NCBI GenBank assembly: GCA_019456165.1
Contig: VRUJ01000003.1
Coordinates: 107,079 to 171,078, forward strand
Direction of reading: 5' to 3'
Source: Chloroflexota bacterium
GTDB taxonomy: Bacteria > Chloroflexota > Anaerolineae > Anaerolineales > UBA11579
Length of the DNA stretch: 64,000 nt
Shown: positions 53,116 through 62,901 of the stretch, one piece after another
How positions within the stretch are numbered: position 1 is the stretch's first letter
How the letters are laid out: every line of letters begins with the position of its first letter
The notes under the pieces: generated by a model
What the model saw: only the letters and a program-made list of their open reading frames with translations
The model's database searches: none
Told to the model about the DNA's origin: nothing
Made by a program: the position numbers and the translations under genes

Positions 53116-54768
53116 TTAAAAATTCCGCTGGGCTACTTCTATCGTAATCGGTGATAAGCCGCCGTCTTTGTCCCTCCAAACCATGGAATCAAAACTTCTG
53201 GTCGAATGGATGATATTAGAAAATGCAGCTGCGAGACCAGAAATATCACGCAAATGCTGGTAGTATTGATTATATTGTCTACCCTTGGTTTGTAAATTTG
53301 TTGCTCCATGAACATTACCAAATTCCGTAATAAACATCAATTTATCTGGGTATCTTTCGCGCAGATATCTGTAAAACATGCCATAATTATCTGAGTTCAT
53401 TTGTTGCTCAGAAACCCAAAAACAGTTTACCCCCACCCAATCGGCAGCCAAGATTGCCGCGTCGGCTTGTTCGAGGAATGTTTTCGCGTCCAGGCGTTGG
53501 CCTTCCACTTGCCCTCCTGGCGAGATACCTGGGAAACCATAACGCGCTTGTGGAAAGCGGTCTTTTAATATATTTACCACATCTATCCACCAGCGACCAA
53601 AGTCTTCTCCTGAGATCCACGAGTAGCTCCAGCCTTCGCTTTGTAAATTTGGTGAGCGGTGAATTTCAAAATAACGCACCCCTTGTTGGTATAAACGCTC
53701 AAGATCTAACTGCATCCGAGTCGCCCATTCAGATGGCAAGACTTTTGAATGACCAAGTTTGTAGTGCAATCGCGCCATAATAAAAATTGATGAATTGATC
53801 TGCTTTAAACGGGATACATCCTCAGAGCTTGTATTCGAAAGAATTTTTATTGCCTCCAAGCGGGAAATATTTACAACCTCGAAATCTGGTTCCTCAAAAT
53901 CTCCATCCTCACGAGCATTCAGACCGACCAAACATTTCCCGACCGGCCAAGAGTATGTTACTGGCGATGCACCTTCAACTTCCTGACCAAAGGGCACCAT
54001 GAAGGGCGTCGGGTCCATAATATCTTTGGGATAATTAGTTTCACCACTAAGAGTTGAACCTTCTTTTTTAAGCGTCAAATGTAGGTGAGATCCGCTGGAA
54101 TTACCTGTAGAATCGGCTAACGCGATTTTTTCTTTTGCCTTCACATCCTGGCCATTGGTCGCCAAAATACTGGCAAGATGAGCGTAAACTGTGCGGTATC
54201 CATTAGCGTGTTGGATACGTATATGGCGGCCGTAAGGATGGTTGTCGATGTCATCATTAACCATGTAAACATCCCCATCCGCGCAGGCATACACGTTAGT
54301 ATTCATTGGCGCACGGATATCCAAGCCTTCGTGTCCAGGCAAATTCCATTGAGCATAAATTTCTGGGTTGGCACCGAATGCCTGATTTACTCTTGGGTAA
54401 TCGGTAGGCCAATGCAGACGAATTGCTGTATCTATTTGGCCTTTTTCATCTACCTGCCTGCCAAAGCGATCACGAGCATCAACACGGATTTCCAGCTTCG
54501 CAGAAAATTCTTGCGGAGTGGCAGCCTCGATCACATCTAACTTGGCTGCAGGATAATTGGTTGTGAAATATTCCAAGATATTCCCCTGATTCGGATAACC
54601 ATTAGGTGGATTAGCAATAGAAACCGTGAAGTTTGATGTGGCATATTTTCCAGCATTGTCTGGGTTAGGCGTCACGTTAACGCCAAAAGCGAGCATGTAT
54701 TTTTGGGTCGCTTTCACCCACTCCCAATAATCTCTTTTGGGTAGCAACATTATTTGGTTTTCAGGCAT
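53116..54768 (-). CDS. M23 peptidase domain fused to a glycosidase-like TIM barrel
   Basis: A 550-residue protein without a signal peptide. Residues ~130-270 contain a LytM/M23 endopeptidase with GHEGLDIRAP (H and D ligands), GRHIRIQHANGYRTVYAHLA and GSHLHLTL. The C-terminal ~230 residues look like a TIM-barrel glycosidase or lysozyme-like domain: RMQLDLERLYQQGVRYFEIH, YGFPGISPGG, ADWVGVNCFWVSEQQ and KLMFITEFGNVHG. N-terminal ~110 residues resemble a small beta domain. Such a fusion could cleave both peptide and glycan parts of peptidoglycan. No export signal was found, which is odd. Confidence 0.75.
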   Translation of the reverse strand: MPENQIMLLPKRDYWEWVKATQKYMLAFGVNVTPNPDNAGKYATSNFTVSIANPPNGYPNQGNILEYFTTNYPAAKLDVIEAATPQEFSAKLEIRVDARDRFGRQVDEKGQIDTAIRLHWPTDYPRVNQAFGANPEIYAQWNLPGHEGLDIRAPMNTNVYACADGDVYMVNDDIDNHPYGRHIRIQHANGYRTVYAHLASILATNGQDVKAKEKIALADSTGNSSGSHLHLTLKKEGSTLSGETNYPKDIMDPTPFMVPFGQEVEGASPVTYSWPVGKCLVGLNAREDGDFEEPDFEVVNISRLEAIKILSNTSSEDVSRLKQINSSIFIMARLHYKLGHSKVLPSEWATRMQLDLERLYQQGVRYFEIHRSPNLQSEGWSYSWISGEDFGRWWIDVVNILKDRFPQARYGFPGISPGGQVEGQRLDAKTFLEQADAAILAADWVGVNCFWVSEQQMNSDNYGMFYRYLRERYPDKLMFITEFGNVHGATNLQTKGRQYNQYYQHLRDISGLAAAFSNIIHSTRSFDSMVWRDKDGGLSPITIEVAQRNF

Positions 54769-54870
54769 ACATTAAATCCTTTTGCAAATCAAGCTAATTA
54801 AGTTTATCAGAAAAAAGGACTCCTGTTGGTGTTTCTTCAAGCGAAATCAAGAATAAAGAATTTCATGCAA

Positions 54871-55572
54871 TTAATTGAATGCCAAGCCACGCTCTTTTAT
54901 GGAAACGAAGCTTCCCTGACCAATAACTATGTGATCCAACACGTCAATATCTAATAACTTTCCAGATTCGATGATCGCGCGTGTCACCGCGATATCATCC
55001 GGGCTGGGGGTTGGATCACCGCTTGGGTGGTTGTGTGCCACGATAATGCTGGCCGCGTTACTCCGCACAGCTTGTTTAAAGACCTCTCCCACTCTCACCA
55101 TGGAAGTATTCAATGATCCACGATAGACCTCAACGATATCCAGCACCTGGTTGCGGGTATTCAGCAGAACCACGCGTAAATGTTCTTGTTCCAAAGCCCC
55201 CATCTCATACTGCAGTAGCGCAGCGGCATCCCCTGGACTTTGGATCACTGCACGCTCCTCGGGCGATTCTAGAGTCATGCGGCGGCCTAATTCTATGGCT
55301 GCTTTGATAGCCGCGACTTTAGCTTCTCCTAAACCGTGCTGGGCTTTTACTTCCTCCACCGAGGCGCGCTGCAAGCCGCTTAACCCGCCAAAAGTTTGTA
55401 GTAACCTTTGTCCAACCTGAACAGCATTTTCACCTTGCACTCCTACCCTCAGCAGGATTGCCAGGAGTTCAGCAGTATTTAGGGCCTGGGGACCTAGTTT
55501 TACCAGTCGCTCTCGCGGCCTTTCGGATGCGTCCAGATCTGTGATACGGTATGCTGCCTGTCCTTCTTTCAC
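54871..55572 (-). CDS. radC: RadC-family JAB/MPN protein
   Basis: A 233-residue protein. A helix-hairpin-helix-like N-terminal domain ([18 protein letters not shown], then [20 protein letters not shown]) is followed by the JAMM domain with [16 protein letters not shown], supplying HxH and Asp zinc ligands. Length is standard. RadC has been linked to DNA repair, but its enzymatic activity remains unclear. A decayed RHS fragment lies just beyond its upstream side. Confidence 0.92.
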   Translation of the reverse strand: MKEGQAAYRITDLDASERPRERLVKLGPQALNTAELLAILLRVGVQGENAVQVGQRLLQTFGGLSGLQRASVEEVKAQHGLGEAKVAAIKAAIELGRRMTLESPEERAVIQSPGDAAALLQYEMGALEQEHLRVVLLNTRNQVLDIVEVYRGSLNTSMVRVGEVFKQAVRSNAASIIVAHNHPSGDPTPSPDDIAVTRAIIESGKLLDIDVLDHIVIGQGSFVSIKERGLAFN

Positions 55573-55749
55573 ATTCGCTCCATAGTGTAATCAATATACA
55601 GCAATGTATTACTTTGGGCAAGTGTTTGAGATTTACCCCACAGGCCTCGGCCAACAGCTATCTTCCATATGCTAAACAAGATGTGGGTATTAGTAAAATG
55701 CTCCTCTAAGTCCAAAGTTTTCACCCAAACAATGAAAAGGCGACTCACA

Positions 55750-55893
55750 CTAAACCATAAGTGTTAAGCCGAAATCCGTCTCCGTAACCGGCCCAATGCC
55801 GCTGCGCACTCCGCCAAAGGGGGTGTAGCGCTGCTGGCTGTTCAGCGCGCCGGTATTGTCCAGCACGGCTACTGTGGAACCGAGGTGGTCTGT
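55750..55893 (-). pseudogene. Fragment of an RHS-repeat protein core
   Basis: Read on the minus strand from 55893, 47 codons encode TDHLGSTVAVLDNTGALNSQ then QRYTPFGGVRSGIG and ETDFGLT, the end of the RHS-associated core (DHLGS...PFGE). The fragment has no start codon, runs into a stop upstream at 55902-55900 and ends in a TAG at 55752-55750, before the toxin tip would begin. It is all that remains of a large polymorphic toxin or wall protein gene, and explains the higher GC here. The rest of the gap between radC and the PD40 lipoprotein (55573-55749) shows nothing recognisable. Confidence 0.8.
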
Positions 55894-55905
55894 AATTATT
55901 TAGAT

Positions 55906-56862
55906 TTACTCTGGCCTCCAAGCAGGAGAGAAATCATCAAATTGACTATTAGTAATGTTTATTTGATTTGAACCGTCTATGTCCATTATGTATATCTCTT
56001 GATTTCCATCTCGATATGAAACAAAAGCGATCATTCGACCATTTGGAGACCAGACTGGTTGGCTATCGTTCGATGGATGATTACTGATATTCTCTTGTCC
56101 GGAACCATCCACACTCATGATGTAGATTTCCAAATTTACACTATAACCTTGCTCAGCAAATATTGGACCCGCTGCTAAAGGTGGGTCTACTGGATCATCT
56201 CGACGGGAGGTAAAAACAAGATACTTGCCATCAGGTGACCAAGATGGCTGGGAATCGTTTTGTGGATGCCTGGAGACATTGACTTGACCAGAGCCATCCG
56301 TATTCATGATGTAAATTTCTTTGTTACCGTCACGGATGGAAGTAAACGCTATTTTGGTTCCATCTGGCGACCAAGCAGGAGAATAATTAGAACTTGGATG
56401 ATTCGTAATGTTTATTGGGTTCGAACCATCAGAACCCATGATATATATATCTTGGTTCCCTTCCGTCAGATCAAAAACTGAAAATGCAATTTTGGATCCG
56501 TCTGGGGAAAAAACAGGATTCCTGGGAACATTGAGCGTACTAAATAATAGGCGGTGGTCTGAACCATCAACCCGCATGCTGTATATTTTGCCTTCATTGC
56601 CCACTCCAAAGTTCAATCCAAAAGGAGAACCAGAAGCATACACAATATACTCACCATCTGGTGAGTATGATGGATCATAATTGGGCTCAGAATCAATAGG
56701 AAGAGTTGATACCTTTAGATTATTTATATCAACTAAGTAAAATACACGTTGATGGTTGTATCTCTTTGATTCAAAAATTATGTGCCCTTTAGGAAAATCA
56801 GTGGATCCTTGACAAGCTGAGAATATCAGAGCAAATAGGAGAATAAATGGACGCCTTTTCAT
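55906..56862 (-). CDS. PD40/TolB-like beta-propeller lipoprotein
   Basis: A 318-residue protein with a lipoprotein signal (LLFALIFSACQG, lipidated C17). The mature part is a six-bladed TolB-like propeller: SPDGEYIVYASGS, SPDGSKIAFSV, SPDGTKIAFTSIRDGNKEIY, SPDGKYLVFTSRR and SPNGRMIAFVSYRDGNQEIY. It is exported and held at the membrane surface; TolB-like propellers bind proteins or glycans. Partner genes tolA/Q/R/pal are absent. RHS and other decayed fragments flank it on both sides. Confidence 0.85.
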   Translation of the reverse strand: MKRRPFILLFALIFSACQGSTDFPKGHIIFESKRYNHQRVFYLVDINNLKVSTLPIDSEPNYDPSYSPDGEYIVYASGSPFGLNFGVGNEGKIYSMRVDGSDHRLLFSTLNVPRNPVFSPDGSKIAFSVFDLTEGNQDIYIMGSDGSNPINITNHPSSNYSPAWSPDGTKIAFTSIRDGNKEIYIMNTDGSGQVNVSRHPQNDSQPSWSPDGKYLVFTSRRDDPVDPPLAAGPIFAEQGYSVNLEIYIMSVDGSGQENISNHPSNDSQPVWSPNGRMIAFVSYRDGNQEIYIMDIDGSNQINITNSQFDDFSPAWRPE

Positions 56863-56966
56863 GTTAATTCTTTTCTTCCTCTCTTCAAATATATTATATC
56901 ATGGTGGAAAGCCAAGGTTGACAGTATAGATATTAGCCGCGATTCCTCTATGGGAAACTCCTAAAC

Positions 56967-57235
56967 TTATCCTGGGAGCCAACCCTTTGGAATCGCCTGA
57001 GGGGAGTTGGGACAACTTGAATCGACAACACACTCTGGAACAAATGCTTGAGGAAGTACAGGCTCTGATATTGGAGGAGTAGCCAGATTTGGGGATGGAG
57101 TCGCAATTGGTTGCTGAGTATGTATTGCAGGTCTGTGCCGTCATTGTAGCTCATCGTCCAGGTTAAGCTGCCCTCCTCACCTACCCCTACAACCCCGTAT
57201 TGACACGCCTCCCCAGCCGCGTTATAGTGCTCCAC
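56967..57235 (-). pseudogene. Frameshifted remnant of an unidentified gene
   Basis: On the minus strand one frame reads HYNAAGEACQYGVVGVGEEG and LTWTMSYNDGTDLQYI, then becomes poor; a +1 shift near base 57120 continues as a Pro-rich linker (QQPIATPSPNLATPPISEPV, then CVVDSSCPNSPQAIPKGWLP) to a stop at 56967. The composition and continuity across the shift suggest a broken gene end. It lies between the PD40 lipoprotein and the lytic transglycosylase and overlaps the latter's promoter region. Family unknown. The remaining bases of this 375-base gap show nothing recognisable. Confidence 0.5.
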
Positions 57236-57237
57236 GT

Positions 57238-59658
57238 ATGCGCACCAAGAAGCTACTTCTTCCCTTAGTATTCATAATGGTCAGCCTGGGCTGCAACATG
57301 CCGGGTGGCCCGGATCCATCCTTGCCAATCATTACTCCTGGTGTCGGAACCCCTGGCAGCCCGGGGTTACCCACGCTAGCGCCTACGCCCACTCCAACAC
57401 CCACTCCGGAACCGGCTATGCGCATTGAGAGCGGGGACCGGGCGCTCTTTAACGGTGATTGGGATACTGCCCTGCGCGAATACCAACTGGTTTATGATGC
57501 TGCAAGCGACCCATACTTGCAGAGCGCTGCTTTATTAGGGCTTGGGCGTACTCACTTCCAGATAGGCAACTACGGGGCAGCCTTGGACGCCCTGCGCAGT
57601 GTGGTTGAAAATTATCAAAACTCATCCAGTCAAGGCTTTGCTTTCTTCGCTTTGGGACAAGTTTACGACGCGCTAGCCCGTTATTCAGAGGCAGTAGACG
57701 CATACACCCAATACCTGGCATTACGACCCGGTCAGATTGATAGTTACGTTCACGAACAAATTGGAGATAGCCACTCAGCGGCAGGAGATTATATCAATGC
57801 CATCAGCGCCTACCAAGCCGCTCTACAAGTCCCCCACCTGGGAGACGGTTTATCCATAAACATAAAGATTGGGAATATTTATGCTCTTTTGGGGGATTAC
57901 AACACCGCAATAGTAACTTACCAGGACGTCTATAACCGCACCAGCAGCGATTACACCAAGGCACAGATGGATTTATCCATTGGGCAAGCCTACAACGCTC
58001 TGGGGCAGCCAGAACAGGCCTACGCCGTTTGGTTAGAGGCGGTTGAGAATTACCCGCTTTCATATGATTCATATATCGCACTTGTTTCTCTGGTAGATGC
58101 CGGAGTGCCGGTAAGCGAGTTGGATCGCGGACTGGTAGATTACTTTGCCGGGGAATACAGTGTAGCCCTGATGGCTTTCGACCGCTATTTATTGGTGGCC
58201 CCGGATGATCACACAGATACCGTCCACTACTATCGCGGCTTGGCATTATACAAACTTGGAGATTATCAAGGCGCCATCGATGAGTTTGATGTCTTAATTC
58301 AAACTCATGTGAGAGAGCGTTATTGGGCTGACGCCTACGACGAAAAAGCTTTTACACAATGGGCTTATTTGAACCAGTACACGCTTGCTACAGAAACCCT
58401 TATAGAATTTGTTTCGATTGCCCCCGATCACGCCCAAGCCCCTGAACTACTTTATTACGCAGGGCGAATAGCAGAACGTAACTTCGATCTTACACTTGCA
58501 GCTCAAATTTGGGAACGTACCGGTATCGACTACCCCACCTCAAATTATGGCTACGATGGCTTCTTCCAGGCCGGCATTGCACTTTATCGCAACGGTAATT
58601 TTTTGGGAGCTGAGCAAGATTTCCGCAGCGCTTTGGGGTTGGCTGCCTCCAGCGGCGACCAAGCCCGCGGTTATTTTTGGATTGGCAAAGCTCAATTCGC
58701 AGCCAATGATAGTGATGGCGCTGCAATCTCTTGGCAAACCGCTGCAGCAATTGACCCAACTGGTTACTATAGCGAGCGCGCCAACGACATCCTCGCAGGG
58801 CGGCAGGCTTTCACACCCGGAAGAGATTACACATTTTCATATGATCACGAAGCTGAAAAAGTTGCAGCAGAAGTTTGGTTGATGTCTACATTCGGATTAC
58901 CACCCGAGACCAACCTAAATAGCCTCGACACCTTGATGGGCGATAGCCGGTTTACACGCGGCGCTGAGTTATGGGAATTAGGATTGTATAATCCTGCGCG
59001 TCTTGAGTTTGAAAGTTTGCGTCTGGATGTGCAGTACGACCCTGCCAATACATACCGTTTGGCCAACTATTTTATCGATCTTGGATTATACCGCTCCGGG
59101 ATAAACGCTGCCCGTCAGGTGCTCAACTTAGCTGGAATGGATGATGCAGGCACCATGAGCGCCCCTGTGTATTTCAACCGCCTTCGTTTTGGAGCATACT
59201 TCCCCGAATTAGTTCTCCCGGCTTCACAAGCCTACGGATTCGATGCTATGTTCTTATACAGTGTAATGCGCCAAGAAAGCCTCTTCGAAGGCTTTGTGGT
59301 TTCCACAGCCGGAGCGCGCGGCCTGATGCAGATCATGCCTGGAACCGGTCAAGGTATTGCTAATCGAGCTGGTTGGCCGCCGGATTACACTGCTGAAGAC
59401 CTCTATCGCCCTTTAGTCAGCTCAACGTTTGGCGCGGATTACCTCTCTGTCCAACTAAATTCATTCGATGGAGACCTATTTGCCGCGCTTGCGGCCTATA
59501 ATGGAGGACCTGGTAATGCAGCTATCTGGTTTGATTTAGCCGCTGGAGATCAAGATTTATTTGTGGAAGTTGTACGCTTCCAAGAAACGCGCAACTATCT
59601 CCGTGGAATCTACGAAATTTACACGATCTACCGGAATTTATACGCCCCACCCCTATAA
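57238..59658 (+). CDS. Lipoprotein soluble lytic transglycosylase with TPR repeats
   Basis: An 806-residue protein with lipoprotein signal (IMVSLGCNMPG, C19) and a Pro/Thr linker. Residues ~60-620 are TPR-like repeats (ALREYQLVYDAASDPYLQSA, ALDALRSVVENYQN, AIDEFDVLIQTH). The C-terminal SLT domain has catalytic Glu in YSVMRQESLF, then GLMQIMPGTGQGIA and ALAAYNGGPGNA, typical of Slt/MltC type enzymes. It cleaves peptidoglycan glycan strands to 1,6-anhydromuropeptides at the cell envelope. The first TPRs may position it. ATG 57238 abuts a decayed gene remnant, so its promoter is unclear. Confidence 0.9.
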   Translation: MRTKKLLLPLVFIMVSLGCNMPGGPDPSLPIITPGVGTPGSPGLPTLAPTPTPTPTPEPAMRIESGDRALFNGDWDTALREYQLVYDAASDPYLQSAALLGLGRTHFQIGNYGAALDALRSVVENYQNSSSQGFAFFALGQVYDALARYSEAVDAYTQYLALRPGQIDSYVHEQIGDSHSAAGDYINAISAYQAALQVPHLGDGLSINIKIGNIYALLGDYNTAIVTYQDVYNRTSSDYTKAQMDLSIGQAYNALGQPEQAYAVWLEAVENYPLSYDSYIALVSLVDAGVPVSELDRGLVDYFAGEYSVALMAFDRYLLVAPDDHTDTVHYYRGLALYKLGDYQGAIDEFDVLIQTHVRERYWADAYDEKAFTQWAYLNQYTLATETLIEFVSIAPDHAQAPELLYYAGRIAERNFDLTLAAQIWERTGIDYPTSNYGYDGFFQAGIALYRNGNFLGAEQDFRSALGLAASSGDQARGYFWIGKAQFAANDSDGAAISWQTAAAIDPTGYYSERANDILAGRQAFTPGRDYTFSYDHEAEKVAAEVWLMSTFGLPPETNLNSLDTLMGDSRFTRGAELWELGLYNPARLEFESLRLDVQYDPANTYRLANYFIDLGLYRSGINAARQVLNLAGMDDAGTMSAPVYFNRLRFGAYFPELVLPASQAYGFDAMFLYSVMRQESLFEGFVVSTAGARGLMQIMPGTGQGIANRAGWPPDYTAEDLYRPLVSSTFGADYLSVQLNSFDGDLFAALAAYNGGPGNAAIWFDLAAGDQDLFVEVVRFQETRNYLRGIYEIYTIYRNLYAPPL

Positions 59659-59693
59659 ATAAATTACGTTAATTTAATCAATAATAATGATTA

Positions 59694-61385
59694 TCAAGGT
59701 GTTGGAGTTAGATCTATTTCTTCTTCCACCCTTCCCCTGGCCACCAGGAACCACTCATCGATTGTGGCAAACCTGTCGCTGGGATCAAACAAGGGTCCCA
59801 TGCTAACCCCTTGAACTTGTTCACTCACTGCATAATTATAGATTGGATAAAAGAGCATTATCGCTGGTAATTCGCGTGAAAAATGGATCTGGAAATTTCG
59901 GTACAAACGCACACGGTTAGAATGGTCAAAGGAAACGCGCGCTCTTTCCAGATATTCACTCGCCCGACGATCATCCCAGCGTGAATAATTCTGACCACTG
60001 TTGGCCTCAGCCTGATGCCAAAATGGATATGGGTCTGGATCTGGAGAATTGCCCAGATCGAAATCAACCAAAACCGCTTCATATCGACGTGGTTCCAGAT
60101 AATCGCTTACCAAAGTCTCGTAGGGTAAAGCAATTAAATTTACCCGAACCCCAATACGTTCCCAATCGTTTTGGATGACTTGCGCTAACTCGGTGTGAGA
60201 TTGAGTATCTGGGTGGGCGAGATCAAAGGATAAAAGCACCCCATCCTTTCCGCGTACTTCGCCACCCTCAGCAGGGATCACGTAACCTGCCGCCCTCAAG
60301 CTTGCTTCTGCACTATCAGGATCAAAGTTCACCTGCTCTGTATCAGGGTAATACGCCCAGGAACCCGGCATAATTGGACCATCAGCCAGGACCGCTTGCC
60401 CACCGAAAATTTGTCCTATCATCCATTGGCGATTCAAACTGCCCATCAAGGCTTTTCTGACAACCACATCCTGAAAATAGGCAACCTCCGGGTCATCCAG
60501 GTTTAACAAAACTAAACTAAGCTTGGGGAGTCTAGAAGAATACACATTAATATTACTTGAGCTCAATACTTCATCAAGGATATCATTCGAAACAGGGCTT
60601 ATCCCCAAAACTTCACCCTGGTGATATGCTTCTAAAGCTGCTTCAGAACTATCAAAGTAACGGAAAACTACTCTGTCAATGAATGGCCGGGGCTTGAAAT
60701 ATTCTTCAAAAACTTCTAAGACAACACCTTGGATTTGATCAGCTTCCACCAAAAGCTGTTCGAAGCGGTACGGGCCAGAGCCGATTGGCTCCAAGTTGAA
60801 TTGGGCGTTCATTATCTCAGGTCCGCTTAACCCCTCCAAGATATGCTTAGGGACAATACCAAAAGTCAAATAATCCAGAAAGGGTGCAAAAGGTTCTGAG
60901 AGCCGGAACTGAAGATTGTGTTCATCAAAAACCACAACCTCAATAGATGCCCAAAGTTCTTGGATATCTGGCGCGATGGGCAGTTCTGGATTACGCATGA
61001 GTTCAATCGTAAAAAGTATATCCTCAGCAATAACTGCTTCGCCATCATGCCATATTGCTTCGGGTTGAAGCGAAACGTTGTAGACAGTGCCGTCTAATGA
61101 AATCCCCCAGGTTTGCGCTAGATCTGGCTGCGGATTGCCGTTAGCATCAAAACGAACCAAGCTGCTAAATATCAAGCGATTAACATCCCTATCCACTTGA
61201 TTTTGATTATCCAAAAGGGGATTTAACCTGCTTAGCTGGCCAACCAAAGCTTCAATATATAACCCACCTTCGGTTGGTTCAGCAACTGCTCCCCCATCAG
61301 CAGTCGGTTTCTGGCTAATGAGTAGGACAACAATTGCTGCAATAGCAACTAATACGATCAACAATTGCCAGCGTAATTTTTTCAT
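59694..61385 (-). CDS. ABC transporter family 5 solute-binding protein
   Basis: A 563-residue extracytoplasmic protein with an N-terminal membrane anchor (LLIVLVAIAAIVVLLIS) but no lipobox Cys. FDANGNPQPDLAQTWGISLDG, IWHDGEAVIAEDILFTIE and VVFRYFDSSEAALEAYHQGE are typical of SBP_bac_5 proteins that bind oligopeptides or related molecules. No ABC permease or ATPase genes are near, so it is an orphan binding protein here. secG lies upstream on the same strand. Confidence 0.88.
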   Translation of the reverse strand: MKKLRWQLLIVLVAIAAIVVLLISQKPTADGGAVAEPTEGGLYIEALVGQLSRLNPLLDNQNQVDRDVNRLIFSSLVRFDANGNPQPDLAQTWGISLDGTVYNVSLQPEAIWHDGEAVIAEDILFTIELMRNPELPIAPDIQELWASIEVVVFDEHNLQFRLSEPFAPFLDYLTFGIVPKHILEGLSGPEIMNAQFNLEPIGSGPYRFEQLLVEADQIQGVVLEVFEEYFKPRPFIDRVVFRYFDSSEAALEAYHQGEVLGISPVSNDILDEVLSSSNINVYSSRLPKLSLVLLNLDDPEVAYFQDVVVRKALMGSLNRQWMIGQIFGGQAVLADGPIMPGSWAYYPDTEQVNFDPDSAEASLRAAGYVIPAEGGEVRGKDGVLLSFDLAHPDTQSHTELAQVIQNDWERIGVRVNLIALPYETLVSDYLEPRRYEAVLVDFDLGNSPDPDPYPFWHQAEANSGQNYSRWDDRRASEYLERARVSFDHSNRVRLYRNFQIHFSRELPAIMLFYPIYNYAVSEQVQGVSMGPLFDPSDRFATIDEWFLVARGRVEEEIDLTPTP

Positions 61386-61479
61386 CTTCGGTTATTGTGG
61401 AGATGTTTAAAAAACGGGCGTCCTATGGCCCAAAGCCAATTAGCCCGCCAATAATTCTTCTTGTCAGATCAGTTTTTTT

Positions 61480-61704
61480 TCAAGAGGTAATCATTACGGT
61501 GTAAATCGCTAACGAAAAAAATATCACACTCAAGATGATTGTTATCCGGAAGAGTGTTTTTTCAATACCGCGTCGAGCAGAAAAGACCCCACCGGTGTCA
61601 CCACCAGATAAACCACCCAAGCCTGCGCCCTTGCTCTGCAATACTACGCTGGCAATTAATGAAATTGAAGTTATAATCATTGCGTAATCAAGAAACTGTT
61701 CCAT
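61480..61704 (-). CDS. secG: Preprotein translocase subunit SecG
   Basis: A 74-residue protein with two membrane helices (LDYAMIITSISLIASVVLQ and LFRITIILSVIFFSLAIYTV) joined by the conserved GLGGLSGG-type loop. SecG aids SecYEG protein export. The start ATG 61704 has AGGAGA at a 10-base spacing. The longer reading to 61776 runs through an untypical N-terminus and is rejected. It precedes the solute-binding protein gene by ~95 bases. Confidence 0.93.
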   Translation of the reverse strand: MEQFLDYAMIITSISLIASVVLQSKGAGLGGLSGGDTGGVFSARRGIEKTLFRITIILSVIFFSLAIYTVMITS

Positions 61705-61802
61705 AATTTTTGTATCTCCTTCACTGATTGGCTTTAAACCAACCAAAACCAGGCGGATTATACCGTCCATATACAAAATTCGTCAACCGACTAATAAATC
61801 AC

Positions 61803-62876
61803 ATGCACGAATATGTCCTCAACCTACACCTGCATACCAAATATTCAAAAGGACATGCCCACCATTCGGAAATAGTTGAAGTAGCTTGCGCAGCAGGGTT
61901 AGATGCAATTATCATCACAGACAGCAACGTTTTGGTCAATGGACCCGCTGGTTACTGGAGCGTTCCTGGCGAAGACGGCGATAGATCCGTCCTGGTTATT
62001 ATCGGTGAAGAAGTGTACGACCAAGCGATTCTTCCGCAAAAAAACCATCTTTTAATTATTGGAACTGATAAAGAATTTTCTACTTTGGCTTACGCTCCCC
62101 AACAACTCATCGACAGCGTTCGTCAATCTGGTGGATTAACTTTTCTCGCCCACCCTTTTGACCGGGAAGCTCCCAAAATCAATCAGGATGATTTCTCATG
62201 GACTGCTTGGGACGTCAATGGTTTCAACGGAATGGAAATATGGAACGGATTTAGCGAGTTCAAATCTCGCATAACCGGTAGACTCAAAGCCCAATACTAT
62301 GCCTGCGATCCAAAAGCAATCCTTCGAGGACCTTTTCCAGAGACCTTGAATAAATGGGATGAACTCTTATCAGCAGGCAGGCGCATCGTTGCTGTCGGAG
62401 GTTCAAATGTTTATCCTCGGCGATTCGCCATTGGTCCCTTTGAATGGACTAATTTTCCTTATGAATTTCATTTTGAAGGGATCAATACTCACATCTTGAC
62501 GCCCGACCCCCTAAAAGGGGATGCAATTACCGATCAGGAACTTATCCTGGATGCACTGCGTCGTGGGAATACTTTTGTGGGATATGATCTCCTAGCTTCA
62601 ACCCGCGGGTTTCGATTCAATGTTCACAGTTTAGATGGAATTTCATGTATGGGAGACGAGGTTTTATTAGATAAAGGCGTAACTCTGCAGATACGTCTAC
62701 CCCAGCCGGAAGAGACCTATCTCATCAAGGACGGCAAATTGATCAAGAGGCTGACTAACCGAAAAACCTACTCATATAATGTCACCGAACCAGGCGTCTT
62801 CCGGGTGGAAGCATTCAAAAATTTTCGAGGCCGCCGCCGTGGTTGGATCTATAGCAATCCAATATATATCAGGTAA
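61803..62876 (+). CDS. PHP-domain phosphoesterase-like protein
   Basis: A 357-residue protein. The metal-binding motif HLHTKYSKGHAHH lies at its N-terminus (H9, H11), followed by CAAGLDAIIITDSNVLVNG, VIIGEEVYDQ and LTFLAHPFDREAP. These fit a PHP (polymerase and histidinol phosphatase) domain. The last ~90 residues form a beta domain (LQIRLPQPEETYLIKDGKLI). It may hydrolyse a phosphoester; the substrate is unknown. The ATG at 61803 matches the domain start. No Shine-Dalgarno is visible, which may mean a leaderless transcript. It diverges from secG. Confidence 0.8.
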   Translation: MHEYVLNLHLHTKYSKGHAHHSEIVEVACAAGLDAIIITDSNVLVNGPAGYWSVPGEDGDRSVLVIIGEEVYDQAILPQKNHLLIIGTDKEFSTLAYAPQQLIDSVRQSGGLTFLAHPFDREAPKINQDDFSWTAWDVNGFNGMEIWNGFSEFKSRITGRLKAQYYACDPKAILRGPFPETLNKWDELLSAGRRIVAVGGSNVYPRRFAIGPFEWTNFPYEFHFEGINTHILTPDPLKGDAITDQELILDALRRGNTFVGYDLLASTRGFRFNVHSLDGISCMGDEVLLDKGVTLQIRLPQPEETYLIKDGKLIKRLTNRKTYSYNVTEPGVFRVEAFKNFRGRRRGWIYSNPIYIR

Positions 62877-62901
62877 TAAAAATCAATTTGGAGAAGTACC
62901 C

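Noticed and set aside
57803..58246. 147-codon minus-strand frame in the lytic transglycosylase gene
   Set aside because: It is rich in Arg, Pro and Cys, as antisense frames of GC-richer genes often are, and the sense frame has clear TPR repeats.
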